Assembly (NCBI GenBank): GCA_927910985.1
Contig: CAKMOP010000160.1
Location: forward strand, 1-11,402
DNA length: 11,402 nucleotides
Direction: 5' to 3'
From: an uncultured Porphyromonas sp.
Lineage (GTDB): Bacteria; Bacteroidota; Bacteroidia; Bacteroidales; Porphyromonadaceae
Shown piece by piece: positions 1 to 6,864 of the stretch; position 1 is the stretch's first letter; each line of letters starts with the position of its first letter. The position numbers and the translations under genes were made by a program. Under the pieces are notes generated by a model, which searched no databases, was not told where the DNA came from, and saw nothing but the letters and a program-made list of their open reading frames with translations.

Positions 1-259
1 CCAGACGGCGCGCTTCCGTAGGTCATTGCCCTCATCGACGAATATGGAAACGCACCTCTTTGAGGGGGCGGTCGATGGCGAAATTCCTTTGGAACGCTCG
101 GGGGCGCACGGCTTCGGCTATGATCCTGTCTTCCGTCCCGAGGGTTGCCCGAAGACCTTCGCTGAGCTCACACAGGAGGAGAAGAACGCTCTCAGTCATC
201 GAGGTCGTGCTATTCAGCGTCTGGCACGCTACCTCTGTGCTCTGCCTACTGTCGAATAG
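1..259 (+). CDS. rdgB: XTP/dITP pyrophosphatase (RdgB/HAM1 family), 3' part only
   Basis: Only the C-terminal third is in the window; the gene begins to the left. The protein hydrolyses non-canonical purine nucleoside triphosphates (XTP, dITP/ITP) to the monophosphate and pyrophosphate, keeping them out of DNA and RNA. The family signature is clear: HLFEGAVDGEI, then GAHGFGYDPVF, then TFAELTQEEKNALSHRGRA, ending in a short helical tail and TAG at 257-259. The final reading frame holds from about base 53 onward. Between about 20 and 52 the family-like sequence (VIALIDEYGN) lies in another frame, so one base seems lost near 20 and one gained near 52; the net frame is restored. The identification is sure; whether the odd patch is real or a sequence error at the contig edge is not. 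The next gene follows after 33 nt, suggesting co-transcription. Confidence 0.9.
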   Translation, partial: QTARFRRSLPSSTNMETHLFEGAVDGEIPLERSGAHGFGYDPVFRPEGCPKTFAELTQEEKNALSHRGRAIQRLARYLCALPTVE

Positions 260-292
260 TGACCACTGTTATATATACTACCTCTCGAGCCT

Positions 293-1044
293 ATGAAATC
301 ACTCACGCTTAGCCGTCTGCTGTACCTCGTCTACCTCTTCTTGGTAGGCTTCCCTCTGCTTTTCCTGCTGACGAGCCTGTGCTGTATTCTGCTCATCGCA
401 GCCAGCTATCTGCACGTGCCAGCCTCCTTCATTAGCCGCGTCACCAAGTGCTGGTCGTGGTCGTGCCTGGCGGCTACGCTGTGCCGTGTCGAGGTACGTG
501 GACGTGAACACCTCCCATCATCGTCTGCTCCCTGTGTCGTGGTGGCGAATCATCAGAGCGCTTACGATATCTTCGTACTCAATGCCTACATTGGGATTCC
601 CTTCAAGTGGGTGATGAAGTCGGAGCTTAGACGCTCCCGCTTGTGGGGAGAGCCTGCGAAGCCTCGGGCTTCATCTTTGTCGATGAGACGCGTGTCTCCT
701 CCATTACCCATACCATTGAGGATGCTAAGCGTGTCCTCGCCACGGGAAGCTCAATCTTTATCTTCCCTGAGGGAAGTCGCACCGAGACGGGGCGTATGAT
801 CCGCTTCAAGAAGGGGGCATTTGTGATGGCCTCGGAGCTGGATGTCCCCATCCTGCCGGTGACGATTGATGGAGCTTTTGAGGTACTGAGAAGAGGTACT
901 TATCTCCCCCATCGCCATCGGATCGTGCTGACGATACATCCTGCCTTCCATATGAGTGAGCAGGGGACTCCACCGGCACATATACCTGCTTCGGCGCGCT
1001 TGGCACAGCAGACGATCGCCTCTGCCCTATCGCAGGAGTCATAG
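293..1044 (+). pseudogene. plsC: 1-acyl-sn-glycerol-3-phosphate acyltransferase (PlsC family), interrupted by one frameshift
   Basis: This is a lysophosphatidic acid acyltransferase: it adds an acyl chain to lysophosphatidate at the inner membrane to make phosphatidate for phospholipid synthesis. The N-terminal part (ATG 293) has a long hydrophobic stretch at residues 9-38, the catalytic HX4D motif (H87-QSAY-D92) and FKWVMKSEL. The C-terminal part carries the EGSR motif (about residues 160-163) within IFIFPEGSRTETG. The two halves are in different frames. Inserting one base near 635, so that CGC TCC becomes CGC nTC CCG CTT, joins SELRR to IPLVGRACEASGFIFVD and gives a normal 250-aa enzyme ending at TAG 1042-1044. 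As written, the first frame ends at 799 without EGSR and would be inactive. A single sequencing deletion is the simplest reading, since both halves are well conserved; a recent inactivating mutation is possible. It sits 33 nt after rdgB and is followed by a terminator. Confidence 0.85.
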
Positions 1045-1098
1045 CGACTTGTGCTCCTGAGGCTGCATCCCTATGGATGCTGCTTCACGCGCAAGAGA

Positions 1099-1145
1099 GA
1101 AGGCGGACGGGATGACCAGAGGGTCGTCTCGTCCGCCTTCTTTTT
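1099..1145 (+). terminator. Rho-independent terminator after plsC
   Basis: GAAGGCGGACG at 1099-1109 pairs exactly with CGTCCGCCTTC at 1130-1140, and the stem extends inward with a GATGACC/GGTCGTC pairing that includes wobble and one mismatch. Five T follow directly (1141-1145). It closes the rdgB-plsC unit. A small separate hairpin, GCATCC-CTAT-GGATGC, lies just before it at 1065-1080. Confidence 0.9.
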
Positions 1146-1474
1146 GTATAGCTCCGTGAATGCTTAGCCCTCGGAGGGCTCACTCTGAGACCAAGATACA
1201 AAGAGAATTACCTGCCGCATCGTTTGCTGAGAAGTCTGTGGGCATTCCTTGAGGAGATAAGCAAGTATTCCTTTTGTGGAAAGCAAGCGTTTCACGGTTG
1301 GAAAGCAGTCTTTCCAACGGGTGGAAACTTCGAGATATATAGGTGCTTCGTGCGGATGAATCACTGCGCTCCAATTCAGATTTGGGGTAAAAGATTGGGC
1401 GAACCTTTTAAGCTCAGGGAACGTTGTCGTTATGATTAGAACCCTTTATTAACCCTTTAATCACTCGTTTGATT
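1146..1474. other. Gene-free region with a short repeat cluster and hairpin
   Basis: No ORF here looks like a real protein; the 60-70-codon ORFs on both strands are of unnatural composition and lack a recognisable family. What stands out is three TGGAAA units starting at 1277, 1299 and 1322, about 22 nt apart, with a perfect 9-bp hairpin GTTGGAAAG-CAGT-CTTTCCAAC at 1297-1318. Close to the next gene, an 11-nt unit beginning ACCCTTTA occurs twice in tandem (1441-1451 and 1452-1462). I could not find a clear TAnnTTTG promoter for the following gene, though one must lie somewhere in or near this stretch because a terminator precedes it. Confidence 0.6.
1297..1318. repeat. Perfect 9-bp inverted repeat in a TGGAAA repeat cluster
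   Basis: GTTGGAAAG and CTTTCCAAC are exact complements around a 4-nt loop. There is no T-tract, so it is not a standard terminator. The string CGGTTGGAAA at 1295-1304 recurs at 8905-8914 within the exbB promoter, which suggests a dispersed element or protein-binding motif. Function is unknown. Confidence 0.6.
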
Positions 1475-1923
1475 ATGAAGAGAATTTTGTCTTTGACTCT
1501 GGCACTCGTTGCCCTTGTCTCGCTCGTCACCCTGAGCCTGCACGCGGGTAGCGATCGTGTCATCCAGAGCAAGCAACTGCCTAAGGCCGCCCAACTCTTC
1601 CTCGCCAAGCACTTCGCTGGACGTGCTGTCTCCTTCGCTAAGGAAGACCGCGACTTCTCGGGGACGACCTATGATGTACGTCTGGCTGATGGTACGGAGG
1701 TCGAGTTCACCTCTGCTGGAGAATGGAAGGAAGTGATGGTAAGCACACCGCTCTGCCTCTGACCTTCATCCCTGCTCAGATTGTCAAGACCATCCAGTCG
1801 CAGCACGCTGGTGATGCGATCGTGCATATTGAGCGCAAGCGTCGTGGCTATCAGGTCGAGCTGGCATCGGGACTGGAGGTGCTCTTTAATACGCGCTTCC
1901 AGCTCGTCGGCTATGATGACTAA
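1475..1923 (+). pseudogene. Secreted PepSY-like domain protein, interrupted by one frameshift
   Basis: The ATG at 1475 begins a signal peptide (MKRILSLTLALVALVSLVTL, cleavage likely after LHA). Two related halves follow. The first contains LPKAAQLFLAKHFAGRAVSFAKEDRDF and VRLADGTEVEFTSAGEWKEV. The second contains FIPAQIVKTIQSQHAGDAIVHIERKRRGYQVELASGLEVLF. This pattern, an entry helix then a strand pair with LADG or LASG and EV/F, matches the Bacteroidota PepSY-like family of small periplasmic proteins, usually with two such units. The halves are in different frames; adding one G at about 1735 (GTG ATG to GTG GAT) gives EWKEVDGKHTALPLTFIPAQIV and a protein of 149 aa ending at TAA 1921-1923. As written, translation stops at 1762. 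Family function is unproven; inhibition of proteases or ligand binding has been proposed for PepSY domains. The dismutase gene starts 40 nt later, probably in the same transcript. Confidence 0.75.
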
Positions 1924-1963
1924 GTAATGATCACAATAACCCCGATACTATTTCCTTGATCTT

Positions 1964-2689
1964 ATGCGTATAAACTGGTTTGCTCTCCTCCTGTCGGGAG
2001 TGATGAGCGTGAGTGTGCTGACGGCGCAGACGAAGAAGAATGCTTTGCCTCCAGTCACTGCAGCACCGCAGTCAGCTACACCCTTCGCTCTCTTCCGTCT
2101 GCCTTATGCGACGGATGCTTTAGCTCCGGTCATCAGTCAGCAGACCGTGGAGCTGCACTACGGTAAGCACGTAGTGGGCTATCATAAGAAGTTCAACCAG
2201 CTCGTCCTGGATCAAGGGATCAAGGAGCGTGATCTGGTGCACTTGGTACGTGGATCCGAAGGCGCGCTCTTTGATAATGCAGGGCAGCTGATGAATCATT
2301 GGCTCTACTTCCTGCAGTTCCGTCCCTACGAGGCGGGGCGTATCGATGAACCTCAGGGTGTGCTACGTGAAGCCTTACTTCGTAGCTACGGGAGCGTGGA
2401 TGCGTTCCGCACAGCCTTCGAGAAAGCTGGTGGCGAGATCTTTGGTTCGGGCTGGCTTTGGCTCGTGACCGATGAGTCGGGTCGCCTCTCGATAGCGAAG
2501 ACTTCGAATGCAGATTCGCCCGTTACCCGTGGGCTTATCCCGCTTTTAGCGATTGATATTTGGGAGCACGCGTACTACCTCGACTACGCCAACCGCCGTG
2601 CCGAGCATCTGCACGCGCTCTGGCAAATTATTGACTGGAAGGTGGCGGAGCGTCGCTATGTAGCGCGCAACACTGGTGTGCTGCTGTAG
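1964..2689 (+). CDS. Exported Fe/Mn-family superoxide dismutase
   Basis: Converts superoxide to oxygen and hydrogen peroxide. All four metal ligands are visible: H65 (in ELHYGKH), H112 (in LMNHWLYF), D198 and H202 (in DIWEHAYY). Y73 and Q108 fall at the places of active-site Tyr34 and Gln69 of E. coli Fe-SOD. The body (about residues 42-232) is a full single-domain enzyme. Unlike the usual cytoplasmic form it begins with a signal peptide (residues 1-21, MRINWFALLLSGVMSVSVLTA) and a Pro/Ala-rich linker to about 40, with no lipobox cysteine, so it should be periplasmic or secreted. The residue two before D198 is Ala (LLAID); in the family this second-shell place is typically Thr in Fe enzymes and Gly in Mn or cambialistic ones such as that of P. 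gingivalis, so metal preference is uncertain. It lies 40 nt after the PepSY-like gene and before a terminator-like hairpin. Confidence 0.92.
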   Translation: MRINWFALLLSGVMSVSVLTAQTKKNALPPVTAAPQSATPFALFRLPYATDALAPVISQQTVELHYGKHVVGYHKKFNQLVLDQGIKERDLVHLVRGSEGALFDNAGQLMNHWLYFLQFRPYEAGRIDEPQGVLREALLRSYGSVDAFRTAFEKAGGEIFGSGWLWLVTDESGRLSIAKTSNADSPVTRGLIPLLAIDIWEHAYYLDYANRRAEHLHALWQIIDWKVAERRYVARNTGVLL

Positions 2690-2719
2690 AGGCGCATATC
2701 GGACTCCCTCAACGCTCAG

Positions 2720-2760
2720 GAGGCTCACCCCGCACTTGTGGGGTGAGCCTCTTGTCATAT
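2720..2760 (+). terminator. Terminator-like hairpin after the superoxide dismutase
   Basis: GAGGCTCACCCC (2720-2731) is an exact 12-bp complement of GGGGTGAGCCTC (2740-2751) around an 8-nt loop. Only a weak T-rich tail follows (TTGTCATAT). The position 30 nt after the stop codon supports a terminator role. Confidence 0.75.
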
Positions 2761-2863
2761 AAGGCTCGATGGAGCACACTTTGCACTCGATCTTCGGAGG
2801 ACAGATGTGTACTATTGAGGGGAAGAGATAGGGCGGGACTGGTCTTTTCTGAGGTGAATTTGG

Positions 2864-2885
2864 GGGTAAAATGGTGATTTTACCC
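2864..2885. promoter_or_regulatory. Perfect palindrome, likely operator before the TonB-dependent receptor
   Basis: GGGTAAAAT-GGTG-ATTTTACCC is a perfect 9-bp inverted repeat. It lies upstream of a -7-like TACCTTTG at 2906-2913, and its right half falls where the -33 element would be. That geometry suits a dimeric repressor that blocks RNA polymerase, for example a metal- or cofactor-responsive regulator. I cannot assign it to a regulator family by eye. An RNA hairpin is the alternative, but it would lie upstream of the inferred transcript start. Confidence 0.55.
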
Positions 2886-2905
2886 TGCAGAGGAAGTCGG
2901 GCAAT

Positions 2906-2913
2906 TACCTTTG
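2906..2913 (+). promoter_or_regulatory. Bacteroidota-type -7 promoter element (TACCTTTG)
   Basis: TACCTTTG fits the primary-sigma -7 consensus TAnnTTTG of Bacteroidota. No good TTG/TTTG is seen 19-21 nt upstream, where the palindrome's right half lies instead. Transcription would start near 2918-2921, leaving a leader of about 80 nt before the ATG at 3001. No riboswitch box was recognised in that leader. Confidence 0.5.
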
Positions 2914-3000
2914 TTGCGATTTATCAACGTGATGTGTCGCACGCTCATTCGGAGCTTCAGACCATCATCCTTTTGGGTTAAGCATCCCATTCTTTTGACT

Positions 3001-5286
3001 ATGAATAAGAAACAACTACTCGTGTCTCCACTCTTTGCCTTGGGGCTGGTGGTATTATCTGCACCCTTGCAGGCTGCCGAAGAGATGGATAGCCTCAAGA
3101 CTACTCAGCTGGAGCAGGTCGTCATCCGTTCGTACGTCCCCCAAAGACCTACGGCTCCCTCCATCGGTCAGCCCACGGGGCTGACGTGGCTCACACCACG
3201 CGAATTGGCTCAGTGGCGTGTGCAGAGCATCACGGACTTGACCAGCCGTGTTCCCAGTCTATTTATTCCTGACTACGGCTCCAAGCGTAGTGCGGCTATC
3301 TTCCTTCGTGGTAGCGGCGCGCGTAGTGCAGGTCAGACCATTGGCTTCTACCTCGATGGGGTGCCTGTACTCAATAAGTCAGGCTTCAACTTTGACCTCC
3401 CCGGGGTCACAGGAGTGGAAGTCCTGCGTGGCCCACAGGGAACGCTCTATGGACGCAATGCGATGTCGGGTATCATCAACTACTATACGCGCTCGGCCTT
3501 CGACCAGCCGGGAGGAGAAGCGAAGCTGACTGCAGGCTCTCACGGTCTGGTACGTGCAGCCGTAGAGCAGGCCCTTCGACTATCGGATAAGGTGGGGCTG
3601 AGCTACGGGCTCACGGGGACGATGCGCCGTGGCTACTTCTACAATGAGACGCATCGTGCCTATCAGGATAGCTTGCGTATGGGAAGTGGCTTCGTCAAGG
3701 TAGAGTACCGACCGACAGACCGCTTAGAGATGGCACTCTCCCTCACGGGAGACTATGTGCGTCAGGGGGGCTTCCCATACCGCACCGATGATCCTCGCAC
3801 TCGTAAGCCCCTGCCCCTCTCCTCGGATGCTCCTGAGACCTACGAGCGACATACGGCAAGCCTGCGCTACCTCCTCGGGTATAAGTGGGGTAGGGTGCAG
3901 CTCCAGTCAGCTACGAGCTATCAGTACCTCTTCGATGAGACGCATATGGATATGGATGCCCTCCCCGTGTCCTACTTCTACGTCACGCAGCGGATGCGTG
4001 AACACGGAGTGACGCAGGAGTTCATCCTCAAGAACCTTCGTGAGGGTTCCGAACCACGTCGCTATGACTGGAGCTTAGGGCTCTTCGGCTACTATGATGC
4101 TAAGCACGTCGAGGCTCCAGTGACCTTCACCCACGCTGCGATGTCCGCCCTCCTTGGACAGCAACTCGCTGCTGCACATCGCCGCAACCCGCGCATCCCA
4201 CAGATGAGCTACTATGATCCAGAGCGTGCTGACAAGCACAATGCAAATACCTTCGAGATGCCTGACTGGGGCGTGGCGCTTTATCACGAGAGTGCCTTGC
4301 ACTTGGATAAAAACTGGACGCTTACTGCTGGCCTCCGCCTGGACTACGAGCAGCATCAGATCGACTACCACTCGGTAGGTTACCCCCTGGGTGTACAGAT
4401 AGCCATCCCTGGAGGCACCCCTCAGACCATCACGACTCCAGCCGTCACCCTGAAGGGGACACAGCGTGTGGACTACTGGCATCTGCTGCCCAAGCTCGCT
4501 CTTTCCTACCGACCTTCGGAGCGCGTCCACGCCTATGCTACTGTCAGCCGTGGGGTGAAGACGGGGGGCTTCAACGAGCAGTCCTTCTCTGACCTCATCA
4601 CGACAGCCCAGCAGCAAGCCTTGCGTGGTCAGCAGGTCGATCCTGCTTCGATCCCCTCGGCTACGACCTACAAGCCCGAGCAGAGCTGGAGCTACGAGCT
4701 GGGTGCACGCTACTCTGCACCCGAAGAAGGCTTCGATATCTCTTCATCCCTCTACTGGATGCAGGTGCGTGACCTGCAGCTCACGCGCTTCGTCGCCTCG
4801 GGTGCAGGTCGTATGGTCGGCAATGCCGGCTCATCGCGTACGATAGGCTTCGAGCTCTCTGCCTCGCAGCGTATCTGGTCTTCGCTCCGTGCGCACCTCT
4901 CCTACAGCTTTACTGATGCGCGCTTCCTGGAGAATACTTCGGGGGGAGTACGCGGGAACTTCGTCCCCTTCATCCCCCGTCAGAGCTACAGCCTGATGCT
5001 CTCGCTGCACGAACCGCTTTCGCACCGCCTGCGCCTCATCGGCGAAGTCGAGTATGCAGGGCTCGGTGAAGTCTATTGGCGTGAGGACAACAGCGCACGC
5101 GAAGACCTCCAGTCAACCCTGCGTGCACGCTTGGGCTTAGGCTACGACCGCTATACGCTTGCTCTCTGGGGAGCTAATCTGACGAACAATAGCTACACGG
5201 TCTTCCAAGCAGCTTCTCCATTAGGTCGACTCTACCAGACCTCAGTTCCCCGTACCCTCGGGGTAGACTTCTCGGTGAAGTTCTAA
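3001..5286 (+). CDS. TonB-dependent outer-membrane receptor, non-SusC type
   Basis: A 761-aa outer-membrane active transporter. The ATG at 3001 begins a signal peptide (MNKKQLLVSPLFALGLVVLS, cleavage near LQA at residue 25); an in-frame TTG at 2911 would place untypical residues before it and is rejected. A TonB-box-like LEQVVI lies at 37-42. The plug follows (about 45-165), with FLRGSGARSAGQTIGFYLDGVPV and the hallmark VLRGPQGTLYGRN at 141-153. The remainder is the beta-barrel, with VSRGVKTGGFN near residues 514-524, typical of iron-complex receptors, YKPEQSWSYELGARY, and a terminal phenylalanine. There is no N-terminal carboxypeptidase-regulatory-like domain and no susD neighbour, so glycan uptake of the Sus type is unlikely. 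A siderophore, heme, cobalamin or other metal complex is the likely substrate; I did not see the FRAP/NPNL heme-receptor motif. The reading frame is intact. It stands alone between hairpins and is preceded by a palindromic operator candidate. Confidence 0.93.
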   Translation: MNKKQLLVSPLFALGLVVLSAPLQAAEEMDSLKTTQLEQVVIRSYVPQRPTAPSIGQPTGLTWLTPRELAQWRVQSITDLTSRVPSLFIPDYGSKRSAAIFLRGSGARSAGQTIGFYLDGVPVLNKSGFNFDLPGVTGVEVLRGPQGTLYGRNAMSGIINYYTRSAFDQPGGEAKLTAGSHGLVRAAVEQALRLSDKVGLSYGLTGTMRRGYFYNETHRAYQDSLRMGSGFVKVEYRPTDRLEMALSLTGDYVRQGGFPYRTDDPRTRKPLPLSSDAPETYERHTASLRYLLGYKWGRVQLQSATSYQYLFDETHMDMDALPVSYFYVTQRMREHGVTQEFILKNLREGSEPRRYDWSLGLFGYYDAKHVEAPVTFTHAAMSALLGQQLAAAHRRNPRIPQMSYYDPERADKHNANTFEMPDWGVALYHESALHLDKNWTLTAGLRLDYEQHQIDYHSVGYPLGVQIAIPGGTPQTITTPAVTLKGTQRVDYWHLLPKLALSYRPSERVHAYATVSRGVKTGGFNEQSFSDLITTAQQQALRGQQVDPASIPSATTYKPEQSWSYELGARYSAPEEGFDISSSLYWMQVRDLQLTRFVASGAGRMVGNAGSSRTIGFELSASQRIWSSLRAHLSYSFTDARFLENTSGGVRGNFVPFIPRQSYSLMLSLHEPLSHRLRLIGEVEYAGLGEVYWREDNSAREDLQSTLRARLGLGYDRYTLALWGANLTNNSYTVFQAASPLGRLYQTSVPRTLGVDFSVKF

Positions 5287-5305
5287 GCTACTACTCTCCT
5301 TATCT

Positions 5306-5364
5306 ACGAAGCTAGGGGCGCGATATAGAGTCGATGTACTCTATGTGCGCCCCTACGGCTTCGT
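5306..5364 (+). terminator. Long three-part hairpin after the receptor gene
   Basis: ACGAAGC (5306-5312) pairs with GCTTCGT (5358-5364), AGGGGCGC with GCGCCCCT, and ATAGAGT with ACTCTAT, separated by small internal loops around a 6-nt loop. It lies 20 nt after the receptor stop. It lacks a clean T-tract, so termination is likely but not certain; it could instead protect the 3' end of the transcript. Confidence 0.6.
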
Positions 5365-5569
5365 TGTGTCGCTTGGCAAATGGAAGCGCTGCTGTATCTT
5401 CTCCTATACCTAAATATAATAATGGGTATTGCTCGCCTCAAATGATTGCACTTTGTGGCGGAATGTGCACCCCGGGAAATACTGCGATGAAGAGTGTGTA
5501 ATTATTGTAATTTTTTATACCTTTGCGAGGATTTGCCCTATGCTCAAGGGTGCATTTCTTCGTGTATGA
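5365..5569 (+). promoter_or_regulatory. Intergenic region with promoter of the small ORF/lipoprotein unit
   Basis: A -7-like element TACCTTTG lies at 5518-5525 within TTTTTTATACCTTTGCG, a good match to TAnnTTTG. Upstream at the -33 distance there is only a weak TGTG (5495-5498). The AT-rich stretch 5498-5520 is typical of Bacteroidota promoters. Transcription would start about 5530-5533, giving a leader of roughly 40-70 nt depending on which start the small ORF uses. Nothing else was recognised in this stretch. Confidence 0.6.
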
Positions 5570-5764
5570 ATGTTTTTAAGCGTGAAAAGAGATTTTGAAA
5601 GAATGAGCTATGTCGCTCCTCGTGCGGAGACGATATGCTTCCACACTCCGCTGAGTGTGCTTATCGGTATGTCTGCTGAAGCTGACCTGGATGCTGGATA
5701 CAGCGATGAGGGCGAGCTTATTGATGCTACGTCATATGATGACTCGTTGAGTGGTGGTAACTAA
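5570..5764 (+). CDS. Small acidic protein of unknown function, coupled to the downstream lipoprotein
   Basis: I do not recognise a named family. As drawn it is 64 aa; an internal ATG at 5603 would give 53 aa (MSYVAPRAETICFHTPLSVL...), and I favour that shorter start because small Bacteroidota proteins of this kind often open with a Y-x-x-P-R/x-x-E motif followed by a short hydrophobic patch and an acidic, Gly/Ser-rich tail ending near GGN. That description fits here: APRAETICFHTPLSVLIGM, then EADLDAGYSDEGELIDATSYDDS, ending SGGN. There is no signal peptide of normal length and no lipobox. Its TAA (5762-5764) shares its last A with the ATG of the next gene, which suggests translational coupling and supports it being real. 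A role in export or expression of the lipoprotein is a guess only. Confidence 0.65.
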   Translation: MFLSVKRDFERMSYVAPRAETICFHTPLSVLIGMSAEADLDAGYSDEGELIDATSYDDSLSGGN

Positions 5765-6857
5765 TGAATAAAATGAATATGCGCTATACAAATAAATGGC
5801 TTTGTATGCTCTTGGTGGCTGCGAGTGCTTCCCTCGTAGGCTGTAAGAAAGAGGAGCTTAATACGTATGGCACTGAGCAGCGTGATCCGAACCTGATCAG
5901 TGTCTCTTTTGATATGTCTGCTGGTGTCCAAGATACCATTGCCGAGGGCGGGGCTAAGACGCAGGGTCGTGCCCTGAGTTATACGCTCGAGGATGGAGAG
6001 AAGGATGGTAAGACGAGCTACAGTGTCCTGAAGTTCAACGCCGAGAAAGCTCCAGAGACGCTCGAGGCTTATGGTATCTTCTATTGTCCTGATGCTCCAG
6101 AGGGGAAGAAAGTCTACATCTCAAATGGACCGATGCAGTGGACCAAGAAGAAGGTCAATGGTAATCGCGTCCGCTATGAAATTCATAAGGGTGGCGTCGT
6201 TGATATTGATCGCAATCTTATGGCTGAAGCCCATGAGTGGTACTTCGCTGCTGTCCTCGGAGCAACGTATGACGCTGCGACGAAAACGCTTTCCTTTGAC
6301 CCTTATGCAGATGCAAAGACCAACGGTCTGACGTATCAGTTCAATGGAGAGCCCATCAATCTGAACCTTCCGATGACGACTAATTGGTCGAAGCTGAAGG
6401 TGCGTGAGCCTGATCCTGGAAGCACCGAGCACTGGTTCTATCCCGAGGAGTATGTGATTACACAGGGGCTGCCTGAGGGGGGTAAATCCTTCGGTGGTCT
6501 TTCGCCCTCGTGGTACCGTCTTTCGTATGCGTATCGTGAATGAGTCTATTAATGACTTGAGGATTATGTCGTATGATATGGAGTCAAATGCGATGGCTTT
6601 CAAGACGACGATTTCTACCGATGATGTAATTAGTCAGACTGCTGCTGTTACTTCTGGAGATAAGCTGAAGCTCACTCCAGTGATGGGGCATCCAGCCCGA
6701 ATCTTGGTTTACGATCGAGGCGGGGTTGAGGGGCGCATCGTGGCGTCGAAGCATGAATCCAAGAGTGGTGTGACTTTGGCTTGGGGTTATTTGAATGAAG
6801 CCGAGCAGGCTAAGTTTGCCCACAATATTGGGAAGAAGGGCACTGATCTACAGCCTT

Positions 6858-6864
6858 CCCCCCC
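6858..6864 (+). repeat. Seven-C homopolymer at a frameshift
   Basis: Seven C in a row stand exactly where the lipoprotein reading frame changes; six C would restore it (CAG CCT TCC CCC CAA GTG, reading QPSPQV). This is either a homopolymer miscall or a slippage site that sets the gene out of frame. Confidence 0.7.

Noticed and set aside
1164..1439. ORFs of 64-71 codons on both strands in the gap after plsC
   Set aside because: They overlap one another and a hairpin/repeat cluster, have no recognisable family or domain, and lack supporting promoter or neighbour context.
2911..3000. Upstream TTG start for the receptor gene
   Set aside because: It would place 30 polar and basic residues before a clean signal peptide that starts at ATG 3001, and the TTG overlaps the likely -7 promoter element.
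2864..3000. A cobalamin or TPP riboswitch before the receptor
   Set aside because: No B12-box-like or TPP-type conserved core was seen in the leader, and the palindrome lies upstream of the inferred transcript start.
4075..4617. A 180-codon ORF on the minus strand inside the receptor gene
   Set aside because: It is fully inside a well-supported receptor gene and reads as its antisense shadow, with no recognisable domain.
6121..6603. A 160-codon minus-strand ORF inside the lipoprotein gene
   Set aside because: It is antisense to coherent coding sequence and has no family signature; long antisense frames are expected here by codon bias.
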